From assembly GCF_006149005.1 (NCBI RefSeq), contig NZ_VBSL01000001.1, positions 496,001 to 560,000 of the forward strand: a DNA stretch of 64,000 nt. Direction: 5' to 3'. The notes beneath the pieces are model-generated. The model worked only from the letters and a program-made list of their open reading frames with translations. It was not told the DNA's origin and did not search any database. How positions within the stretch are numbered: position 1 is the stretch's first letter; each line of letters opens with the position of its first letter. Below, piece after piece: positions 16,604-23,856 of this stretch. Origin of the DNA: Larkinella sp. C7. GTDB lineage: Bacteria; Bacteroidota; Bacteroidia; Cytophagales; Spirosomataceae. Position numbers and translations under genes: made by a program.

Positions 16604-16839
16604 CAGGCACTGGCTTTAAACGGGAAATAGAGTTCCTGACGTAAACACTCGTTCAGGTAGAAAAAAACCGCCCGAATATCTTCGCGTGTCAGTCTTGGAT
16701 AGCTTTCCAATATCATTTCTTCGGTCCACCCTTTCCCGTAAAGTTCAAGCAGTAACTCCACTGAAATACGGGTGTTTTTAATGACCGGTTTGCCAAGCAG
16801 TGTTTCGGGGTCGGAATGTATATAATTTCTCCAGTTCAT
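16603..16839 (-). CDS. DUF433 family protein (putative antitoxin)
   Basis: Protein of 78 residues with the DUF433 signature: MNWRNYIHSDPETLLGKPVIKNTRISVE, LYGKGWTEEMILESYPRLTREDIRAVFFY, a small helix-turn-helix-like domain found next to DUF5615 proteins. The ATG at 16839 matches the family start; an earlier in-frame ATG at 16869 would run into the end of priA. The pair follows priA by 20 bases on the same strand and may be cotranscribed with it or use its own promoter inside priA. Likely binds its partner and DNA. Confidence 0.85.
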   Translation of the reverse strand: MNWRNYIHSDPETLLGKPVIKNTRISVELLLELYGKGWTEEMILESYPRLTREDIRAVFFYLNECLRQELYFPFKASA

Positions 16840-16859
16840 AATACAATGTATAGACAATT

Positions 16860-19364
16860 TCACAAACAATCCACATCCGCCACCACCGTTACGGCTTTCA
16901 ACCCTTTGTCACTCAGCAGCTCATTGATTTTTTCCAGGATAAACACCTTCGCGGCTTTGGGACTGATGGTGCGTTCGAGCTTGATCAGAATCGTGTACAG
17001 ATACTGGTTGCGAATGCGCTCGACCAGCGGCACTTCCGGCCCCAGCACCCGCGCTTCACCGAGCTTTTCGGTCAATCGGGCCACCAGCCGCTGAGCCGCG
17101 TTCTGGCTGACGCTCTGCTCGGCGTGCCGGACCGTTAGCTTGATAAGCCGCGAAAAGGGCGGATAGTTGTAATTTTCCCGCTCCACGATCTCTTCCTCAA
17201 ACAGCCCCCGGTAATCATTCTCCAGAATTTTGAGCAAAACCGCCTGCTGCGGATTGCTGGTTTGAATCAGTACTTTTCCGCGCCGGTCGGCCCGACGCCC
17301 GGCGCGGCCACTAACCTGCGTAATCATCTGAAATGCCCGCTCGATGGCCCGAAATTCCGGGTAGTGAATCATCCGGTCGGAGTCGAAAATACCGACCAGA
17401 CTGACGTTGCCGAAGTCCAGCCCCTTGCTGATCATCTGCGTCCCGACCAGAATATCGACGTTGCCGCCTTCAAACTCCGAGATAATCTGCTGATAGGCAT
17501 TTTTGGCCCGCGTCGTGTCCAGATCCATCCGCTGAATCCGGGCTTCGGGAAACACGATCTGAAGCTGATCCTCCAGCTTTTCCGTCCCAAAACCGATCGT
17601 CCGCACCTTGAACGAACCGCAGGCCGGGCAGCTTTTCGGCACCGGATCTTTGTGGCCGCAATAGTGGCAACGCATCTCGGCATCGCGCATGTGATAGGTC
17701 AGGCTGACGTCGCAGTTGGGGCAACGCCCCGTCCACTCACAATCTTCGCATTGCAGATAGGGCGAGTAGCCGCGCCGGTTCTGAAACAGAATGCTCTGCT
17801 CTTTCCGCTCCAGATTTTGCCGCAACTGGTCGAGCAAAACTGACGAAAACTCGTTTTTCATCTTCTTCTGCTGCTTTTCCAGCCGCGTGTTCACCAGCAC
17901 AATGTCGGGGAGCATGGCGTCGCCGTAGCGTTGCAGCAGTTCAACAAAACCGTAGCGGCCCTGTTGCGCGTGGTAATAACTTTCGATGGAGGGCGTGGCC
18001 GAACCGAGCAGCACCTTGGCTTTTTGCCAGTGCGCAATCATCATGGCCACGTCGCGGGCGTGGTAGCGCGGGGCCGGGTCGTGCTGTTTGTACGACGTTT
18101 CATGTTCTTCGTCCACAATAATCAGCCCCAGGTTATCGAACGGCAGGAAAACCGCCGATCGAACGCCCACCACAAACTGGTATTGCCCGTCCACGATGCC
18201 CTTCCAGACTTCCACCCGCTCGTTGTCCGAAAATTTGGAGTGGTAGATCCCCATTTTATCGCCAAACACTTTCTTCAGCCGGACCACAATCTGGGTGGTC
18301 AGCGCAATTTCGGGCAACAGATACAACACCTGCGAACCGCTCTCCAGCGCATTCTGAATGAGGTTGATGTAGACTTCCGTTTTGCCGCTTCCGGTAATGC
18401 CGTGCAGCAGAACAATGTCTTTCTCGTTGAACTGGCTGATGACGTCGTCGCAGGCTTTCTGCTGAATGTCAGTCAGTTTTACCTCCACATTTTGCATATC
18501 CTCATCGCCAAAACGCGGAACGATGATCTCGAAGGTTTCGAAAACCTGGTTTTTGATCAGCGTTTGCAGCGACGACTGCGACACCTCATCGTCCTGGTTC
18601 AGAATGGTCTTGTCGAGTCCTTTGCGGTTTAGCGTGGGATTGTTCAATACCGGCACGTAGCTCAGGTATTTCATCACCACCTCCTGCTGCTTCGGCGACT
18701 TTTCCAGTCCGTTAATCAAACTCAGCATCACCTCCCGGTTTTCGTATTTTTCCGTCAGCCGGACTTTCCGCACCATTTTCGGCACGTATTTTTCCCGCAC
18801 TTCGTCGAAAACGATCACCGCCCGTTTGCCCACAAGGAGTTTGATCGTGCCCGGCACGTTGGTCTCTCCCACCAGCCGACCCAGTTCTTCGTACGACAGC
18901 GACGAATGCTTTTTGAGCTCGTCCAGCAAGCGCACTTCGTCGTCTGTCAGCAATTCGGGATAATCGAAATCCGGGTTGTACTGCACTTTCGACTGGCTCG
19001 TAATCTTCAGTCCCGACGGCAGGGCCACGTTCAGCACATCGCCGATGTTGCAAAGGTAATATTCTGCCATCCAGGCAAATAGTGCCAGTTGATAGCCGGT
19101 AATCAGCGGGTATTCGTCCAGCAATTCGAGGATGTATTTGGCTTGATAGGCATTTGGGGGCTGGTGGTGAATGTTCTTTACTACCGCCGTATAGACCCGG
19201 TTTTTGCCAAACGGCACAATCACCCGCGCGCCCACCTTCAGCCGTTCCACCATATCGCGCGGCACGCGGTACGTAAAAAGTTTCGGAATCGGAACGGGGA
19301 TGATCAGGTCAGCGAAATAGGTAGTCTCTTCGTCGAAAGCAAATGTCTGGGGCAATGATTGCAC
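16860..19364 (-). CDS. priA: Primosomal protein N' (replication-restart helicase PriA)
   Basis: Superfamily 2 DNA helicase of 834 residues that reloads the replication machinery at stalled forks. N-terminal 3'-DNA-binding domain (FADLIIPVPIPKLFTYRVP, VGARVIVPFG), Walker A LLHGITGSGKTEVY, DEEH box in IVDEEHETSYKQHDPAPRY, and the zinc-binding insertion with eight cysteines in four CxxC pairs (CEDC, CPNC, CHYC, CPAC). Helicase motifs V-VI are in LVGTQMISKGLDF and QVSGRAGR. The start is GTG at 19364; no upstream ATG fits. Length and motifs are complete, so it is a functional housekeeping gene. Confidence 0.97.
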   Translation of the reverse strand: MQSLPQTFAFDEETTYFADLIIPVPIPKLFTYRVPRDMVERLKVGARVIVPFGKNRVYTAVVKNIHHQPPNAYQAKYILELLDEYPLITGYQLALFAWMAEYYLCNIGDVLNVALPSGLKITSQSKVQYNPDFDYPELLTDDEVRLLDELKKHSSLSYEELGRLVGETNVPGTIKLLVGKRAVIVFDEVREKYVPKMVRKVRLTEKYENREVMLSLINGLEKSPKQQEVVMKYLSYVPVLNNPTLNRKGLDKTILNQDDEVSQSSLQTLIKNQVFETFEIIVPRFGDEDMQNVEVKLTDIQQKACDDVISQFNEKDIVLLHGITGSGKTEVYINLIQNALESGSQVLYLLPEIALTTQIVVRLKKVFGDKMGIYHSKFSDNERVEVWKGIVDGQYQFVVGVRSAVFLPFDNLGLIIVDEEHETSYKQHDPAPRYHARDVAMMIAHWQKAKVLLGSATPSIESYYHAQQGRYGFVELLQRYGDAMLPDIVLVNTRLEKQQKKMKNEFSSVLLDQLRQNLERKEQSILFQNRRGYSPYLQCEDCEWTGRCPNCDVSLTYHMRDAEMRCHYCGHKDPVPKSCPACGSFKVRTIGFGTEKLEDQLQIVFPEARIQRMDLDTTRAKNAYQQIISEFEGGNVDILVGTQMISKGLDFGNVSLVGIFDSDRMIHYPEFRAIERAFQMITQVSGRAGRRADRRGKVLIQTSNPQQAVLLKILENDYRGLFEEEIVERENYNYPPFSRLIKLTVRHAEQSVSQNAAQRLVARLTEKLGEARVLGPEVPLVERIRNQYLYTILIKLERTISPKAAKVFILEKINELLSDKGLKAVTVVADVDCL

Positions 19365-19411
19365 AATGGGTACGGCTTTATTTCGTATAGCAAGTTAGCA
19401 ATTGCCGCGGC

Positions 19412-19454
19412 ACTTTTACATTCATCATCCATCATTTGATATTTATCATTCCTT
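19412..19454. repeat. Solo arm of an intergenic repeat family
   Basis: This stretch starts ACTTTTACATTCATCAT and ends ATATTTATCATT. It matches the right arm of the long inverted repeat at 30680-30722 over nearly its whole 43 bases with several substitutions. No complementary partner lies nearby, so it cannot form that hairpin. It lies in the priA/doxX spacer. Confidence 0.45.
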
Positions 19455-19469
19455 TCTACCCCTCTTGTC

Positions 19470-19507
19470 CACTATCCCAAAGGATACCGGTATCCTTTGG
19501 GATAGTG
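19470..19507. repeat. Perfect 38-bp palindrome upstream of the DoxX gene
   Basis: The left half CACTATCCCAAAGGATACC (19470-19488) is followed immediately by its exact reverse complement (19489-19507). No spacer and no mismatch. It lies 98 bases before the doxX-like ATG and 105 bases before the priA start. A zero-loop palindrome of this length is unusual as a terminator and looks more like an operator (dimer or tetramer) or a cruciform-forming site. A shorter palindrome GATAGTGCTATC overlaps its right end (19501-19512). Confidence 0.7.
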
Positions 19508-19605
19508 CTATCTTTTGCATAGTGATCCGCTGTACTTTTACTGCCGAACAAACGACGCCTTTCGGATCATTTCGGAAGATGTTCGCATTTAACCAAAGGA
19601 AGATC

Positions 19606-19980
19606 ATGAACGCAAAAACGAAACGAATTATCGCCATCCTTTTTACGGTTGTCGCCAGTGGTATGGTGATTCTCAGCGGTGTTATGAAACTGATGGGGAG
19701 CGCCGACGTGGTAAAAACCTTGACGAACGCGGGCGTAGGGCCTTACATTCCCATGCTGGGGATCATGGAAATTGCTTTTGCGGGCCTGTTCCTGTATCCC
19801 AAAACCATGAAGCTGGGCTTCGTGTTGCTGTGTTGTTATTTTGCCGGAGCCATGGCCGCTGAACTGTCTCACGGAGGGCCGCTGACCGGGGCGGTTATGG
19901 TGCTGGTGCTGGTCTGGATAGCCGCTTTCCTGCGCGACAAAACCGTCTTTTTTCCAACCACTATTCAGGAAAGAATTTGA
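19606..19980 (+). CDS. DoxX-family integral membrane protein
   Basis: Small membrane protein of 124 residues with four hydrophobic segments (IIAILFTVVASGMVILSGV; YIPMLGIMEIAFAGLFLY; KLGFVLLCCYFAGAMAAEL; TGAVMVLVLVWIAAFL), typical of the DoxX/DoxD-like family. Some family members link thiol oxidation or sulfur metabolism to the quinone pool, but most are uncharacterised. The ATG at 19606 was chosen because the family starts close to the first membrane helix; upstream in-frame sequence contains the palindrome. Transcribed alone, with a bidirectional hairpin after it. Confidence 0.85.
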   Translation: MNAKTKRIIAILFTVVASGMVILSGVMKLMGSADVVKTLTNAGVGPYIPMLGIMEIAFAGLFLYPKTMKLGFVLLCCYFAGAMAAELSHGGPLTGAVMVLVLVWIAAFLRDKTVFFPTTIQERI

Positions 19981-19999
19981 AGAGTTTTTAACCATCAGC

Positions 20000-20036
20000 C
20001 GAAAAGCCAGACTACAGTATTCAGTCTGGCTTTTCG
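20000..20036. terminator. Bidirectional terminator between DoxX and Kef genes
   Basis: Perfect 14-base arms CGAAAAGCCAGACT (20000-20013) and AGTCTGGCTTTTCG (20023-20036) around a 9-base loop, with A/T-rich flanks on both sides. It lies between the convergent DoxX (+) and Kef (-) stops. Confidence 0.8.
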
Positions 20037-20063
20037 CTTTCAGGAGCGGGAAGAATGAACGTC

Positions 20064-21950
20064 TTAAAGATTCTGCTGTTTGAACTCGTTCCGCAGCGAT
20101 TCCGGGTCCCAGCCGTCCTCGACATCTTTCAACCAGCGGTCTTTTTCGTCGGAACTGAGCAGGTCTTCCAGTTCGCGAATGCGCTGTCTGGCACTGCTGA
20201 AATACTGCTTCCGGTCGTGACGGACCGCGGCCAGCCCCGCCAAAGCTTTTTCGTCGTGTTTCAGAAATAACCGGGCCGCCCGCTGCGACTGGTACGCCCG
20301 AAACCCGAGCAAGGTCATGGCATCGACGCCCATCCGAAGCGAGCTATCGACGGTTTCGCGGTAGATGTAGGTCAACCCCGCATCCATCAGATCGTAGGTA
20401 TCTTCCCGGTCGCTGGCCCGCACCAGGACTTTCAAATGGGGAAAGTGTTTCTTGACGGTTTCGACCAGTTCCAGCGATTTCTCCGCCGAATCCAGGGCAA
20501 TGATCATCAGTTTGGCATCCTCCGCGCCGGCCGATTTCAACAGGTCATAGCGGGACGCATCGCCGTAATAGACTTTCATGCCCAGTTTCCGCAACGTATC
20601 GACACGATCCGAATCAAAATCCAGGACCGTGGTTCCGATGTTGTTAGCCCGCAAAAACCGCCCGACGATGTTGCCGTACCGCCCGAAACCCGCGACGATC
20701 ACCGCGTTCTTTTCATCAATCGTATCCGGCTCTTTCTCAGCCACTTCCTTCGTACCCAGTCGCGGCAGCAACAGTTTTTCATTCGCCAGAAAAACCAGCG
20801 GAGTTAGCCCCATGCTGATGGCTACCACCGCCGTCATCAGATCCACCGTTTCCTTCGCCAGAATACCGTTTTGCGACGCAAAGGAAAACAGCACGAAGGC
20901 AAACTCACCCACCTGACAAAGCCCCAGCGAAAACAGCAGATTCTGATCGGTTTTTAATCGAAAAATCTTCCCCAGTACCGCCAGAACCAGTGCTTTTGCA
21001 ACCATCACTGCCAGCACGATGCCGACCACCAGCAATGGATTTTCGGCAATCAACTCAAAATTGATGGCGGCCCCGACGGAGATAAAAAACAACCCCAACA
21101 ACAGTCCCTTGAACGGATCGATGTCACTTTCCAGTTCGTGTTTATACTCGCTGTTGGCCAGCACCACCCCCGCGACGAAAGCGCCCAGGGCCGGGCTTAG
21201 TCCCACCATTTCCATCAAAACCGAAATACTCACCACCATCAACAAGGCTGTGGCAATGAAGACCTCCCGCATGCCGGTTCGGGCAATAATCCGAAAAACC
21301 GGTTGCATGACGTAGCGGCCCATCAGCACCAGCCCCACTACCGCACTCACGACCACAATAGGTCGCAGCCAGCCCGGCAGACCGTCGATGAACGCAATGT
21401 GATCGTGTTGATCAGTTCCGGCTGGAAGTGGATAGGTGGCCAGCAGCGGCATAATGGCCAGAATGGGAATGACGGCAATGTCCTGAAACAACAAAACCGC
21501 AAACGTGTTCTGCCCGGCGGCCGTTTGCATCAGCCCTTTTTCGTTCAGCGTTTGCAGCACGATGGCGGTGGACGACATCGCCAGAATCATGCCCAGCGCC
21601 AGCGATGGCTGCCACGGCAAACCGGTCGTCAGGGCCAGTCCGCTCGTCAGCAGTCCCGTCAACAGCACCTGCAAACCGCCCAGGCCCAACACCGGCATGC
21701 GCAGTTTCCAAAGCCGCTCGGGTTCGAGTTCCAGCCCCACCAGAAACAGCATGATGATAACGCCAAACTCAGCAAAATGCATGATGTCGTGTCCCTCTTC
21801 GCCCACCAGCCCCAGCACAGCGGGGCCGATCATAATACCGGCGATCAGGTAGCCCAGCACCGAGCCCAGCCCCAGCCGTTTGGCAATCGGAACAAACAAA
21901 ACACCCGAAGCCAGGTAAACGATGGCCTGAATAAGTACGGATTGATTCAT
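20064..21950 (-). CDS. CPA2 cation:proton antiporter, KefB/KefC-like, with TrkA-N domain
   Basis: Inner-membrane K+ efflux/antiport protein of 628 residues. About 12-13 membrane helices occupy 1-390, with the family motifs SSTAIVLQTLNEKG, LGAFVAGVVLANSEYKHELESDIDPFKGLLLGLFF and LGLCQVGEFAFVL. A cytosolic TrkA-N (Rossmann) domain follows at about 405-520 (VIVAGFGRYGNIVGRFL, YYGDASRYDLLKSAGAEDAKLMIIAL). In E. coli KefC this domain is gated by glutathione adducts so that K+ loss acidifies the cell during electrophile stress. A KefF-like oxidoreductase gene lies 6 bases upstream, completing the usual pair. Confidence 0.93.
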   Translation of the reverse strand: MNQSVLIQAIVYLASGVLFVPIAKRLGLGSVLGYLIAGIMIGPAVLGLVGEEGHDIMHFAEFGVIIMLFLVGLELEPERLWKLRMPVLGLGGLQVLLTGLLTSGLALTTGLPWQPSLALGMILAMSSTAIVLQTLNEKGLMQTAAGQNTFAVLLFQDIAVIPILAIMPLLATYPLPAGTDQHDHIAFIDGLPGWLRPIVVVSAVVGLVLMGRYVMQPVFRIIARTGMREVFIATALLMVVSISVLMEMVGLSPALGAFVAGVVLANSEYKHELESDIDPFKGLLLGLFFISVGAAINFELIAENPLLVVGIVLAVMVAKALVLAVLGKIFRLKTDQNLLFSLGLCQVGEFAFVLFSFASQNGILAKETVDLMTAVVAISMGLTPLVFLANEKLLLPRLGTKEVAEKEPDTIDEKNAVIVAGFGRYGNIVGRFLRANNIGTTVLDFDSDRVDTLRKLGMKVYYGDASRYDLLKSAGAEDAKLMIIALDSAEKSLELVETVKKHFPHLKVLVRASDREDTYDLMDAGLTYIYRETVDSSLRMGVDAMTLLGFRAYQSQRAARLFLKHDEKALAGLAAVRHDRKQYFSSARQRIRELEDLLSSDEKDRWLKDVEDGWDPESLRNEFKQQNL

Positions 21951-21956
21951 AAGGTT

Positions 21957-22547
21957 TTAATCGACGAGTAATTCATTCAAATACCGACGCGTTTTGGCGT
22001 CCTCAAGGTCAATCTGGTCGGTGGTCAGCAGCATCAGCAGGCTTTTGTACTGACTCGCATACCGGTGCATTTCGGGTTCGGAAAGCCGGTGGGTGCCGTG
22101 GACGACGAAGGGCGGCAGGTAAATCATCTTGCACAAATACGCCGTTTGATCGAAGGGGGCCAGAAATTGCCGCATGGTGAAGCGGTTATAGCCGCCTTCT
22201 TCATAGGCTTCGTGGCGCCCGCCGGTGGTCAGCACGTTCAGTATTTTTTTACCCACCAGCGCCCTGCCTTCCCGCCCATACGCCCAGCCGTGTTCGAGCA
22301 CCAGATCTTCCCATTGTTTCACGATGGCCGGGGAACTGTACCAGTAAAACGGATGATGCAGGAGGATGTAATCGTGATCCAGTAACAACTGCTGCTCCCG
22401 ATCCACATCGATGTCAAAATCCGGGTATTCTTCGTAGAGGTCATTGACGGTGACGCCCTCCACCGACCGGCAGGCTTCCAGCAAAAGCCGGTTGGTGCGG
22501 GATTTTTCTAAAGCGGGATGCGCAAAAAGGATCAATACGGACGACAT
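21957..22547 (-). CDS. KefF/MdaB-like NAD(P)H oxidoreductase, Kef ancillary subunit
   Basis: Flavodoxin-fold NAD(P)H-dependent oxidoreductase of 196 residues: VLILFAHPALEKSRTNRLLLEA (FMN-binding N-terminus), LHHPFYWYSSPAIVKQWEDLVLEHGWAYG, and LNVLTTGGRHEAY. KefF-type proteins reduce quinones and bind the KefC channel to allow full activity. The stop is 6 bases before the antiporter start, so the two are coexpressed. Length is normal for the family. Confidence 0.9.
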   Translation of the reverse strand: MSSVLILFAHPALEKSRTNRLLLEACRSVEGVTVNDLYEEYPDFDIDVDREQQLLLDHDYILLHHPFYWYSSPAIVKQWEDLVLEHGWAYGREGRALVGKKILNVLTTGGRHEAYEEGGYNRFTMRQFLAPFDQTAYLCKMIYLPPFVVHGTHRLSEPEMHRYASQYKSLLMLLTTDQIDLEDAKTRRYLNELLVD

Positions 22548-22806
22548 GCGATTCGGGAAAAGATGGACTCAGACCACCTGCGCGACCGGTTTGCCAGTCC
22601 GGCACAGGAGGGCTGTCTAGTCAAATTTAAGCCAAATCTGAAGAAATAAAAACCGATGGGGAGCGCGGGCGACTGCCTGAAGACCGCTTCGGACAATGCA
22701 ATCCCGGCGATTTCGGGGAAATATCCCGCGAATCAGAACTTCTTTGGCTAATTTTGGTATTCTTAATTTGTCCATCTGATCCAACTTGCTCAACGGGCAA
22801 CGCTAT

Positions 22807-23835
22807 ATGTACGACGTGATTATCATCGGCGGAGGGCCTTGCGGTCTGGCGGCCGCTATCGAAGCTTCCAAAGCCGGACTGAGCCATCTGATTCTGGAAA
22901 AAGGCAGTCTGACCGAATCCATCCGCCGGTATCCGAAAATGATGCGGTTTTTCTCGACGGCCGAAAACATCGAGATCGGCGGCATTCCGTTTCCGATTGC
23001 GGGCGTGAAAGCCAACCGCACCGAAGCCTTGCAGTATTACCGCAAGGTGGCCGGTTATTTCAAGCTGAATTTCAAGCTGTTCACGGAAGTCAAGCACATC
23101 ACCCGGTATCAACCGCCCCAGGAAGAAGGAAAAGATTCGGTAGACTTGTTTACGGTGTTTACGACCAACGACCGCACCTACCAGGCCCACAAGATCATTC
23201 TGGCGACGGGTTATTTCGACAAACCCCGCACGCTGGCGATTCCGGGTGAGGATTTGCCACACGTCAGCCACTATTACGACGAACCCTTTCAGTATTCCTA
23301 CACCAACGTCGTCATCATCGGCGCGTCGAACTCGGCGGTGGAAGCGGCTCTGGAGTTGTACCGGGCCGATGCCCACGTAACGATTGTTCACCGGGCCGAC
23401 GATTTCCGGAAAACCGTCAAATACTGGCTGGTGCCGGATGTCAAAAACCGGGTCAAGGAGGGGAAAATTCACACCCGGTTTAGCACCTGTGTCACCCGCA
23501 TCGAACCCGGCAAAGTTTGCCTGACCCAGGTGGAAACCGGTGAAGAAAGCGAATTGCCCGCCGATTTTGTGCTCATGCTGACGGGGTACATTCCTGATGC
23601 CGATCTGCTGAAGGAGTGTGGCGTTTCGCTGAATCCCGAAACCCAGGTGCCGACCTACGACAAGGAAACGTTCGAAACCAATGTGCCGGGTCTGTACGTC
23701 TGCGGCACGGTCATGGCCGGTATTTACACCGAAAAAGTGTTCATCGAAAACGGCCGCGACCACGCCAAGGCGATTATTGACCATATCACAGGCAAACCGG
23801 TGCGGAAAGTAGCGGAGCTGATTGAGCGGATTTGA
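22807..23835 (+). CDS. ypdA: YpdA-family putative bacillithiol disulfide reductase
   Basis: FAD/NADPH-dependent reductase of 342 residues: dinucleotide-binding GGGPCGLAAAIEASKAG at the start, ILEKGSLTESIRRYPKMMRFFSTAENIEIG (typical of YpdA), and a second nucleotide site in VVIIGASNSAVEAALELYR. Near the end comes the FAD-family motif VPGLYVCGTVMAG. YpdA recycles oxidised bacillithiol, the low-molecular-weight thiol of many Firmicutes and Bacteroidota. The ATG at 22807 directly precedes the Rossmann motif; an earlier TTG would add seven unlikely residues. Divergent from the KefF/KefC-like pair, so thiol redox control and thiol-gated K+ efflux may be linked here. A lone -7-like element TAATTTTG is at 22749-22756; no -33 partner was seen. 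Confidence 0.9.
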   Translation: MYDVIIIGGGPCGLAAAIEASKAGLSHLILEKGSLTESIRRYPKMMRFFSTAENIEIGGIPFPIAGVKANRTEALQYYRKVAGYFKLNFKLFTEVKHITRYQPPQEEGKDSVDLFTVFTTNDRTYQAHKIILATGYFDKPRTLAIPGEDLPHVSHYYDEPFQYSYTNVVIIGASNSAVEAALELYRADAHVTIVHRADDFRKTVKYWLVPDVKNRVKEGKIHTRFSTCVTRIEPGKVCLTQVETGEESELPADFVLMLTGYIPDADLLKECGVSLNPETQVPTYDKETFETNVPGLYVCGTVMAGIYTEKVFIENGRDHAKAIIDHITGKPVRKVAELIERI

Positions 23836-23856
23836 GGAGGTTTTTTGTCGTAAAAC

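Noticed and set aside
22743-22770. TTTG and TTAATTTG upstream of ypdA as a full promoter
   Set aside because: The spacer is 16 bases, shorter than the 19-21 expected; only the lone TAATTTTG at 22749 is mentioned.
22627-23784. 385-codon minus-strand frame opposite ypdA
   Set aside because: It is the antisense reading of a well-supported FAD reductase gene and shows no domain; typical of GC-rich third positions.
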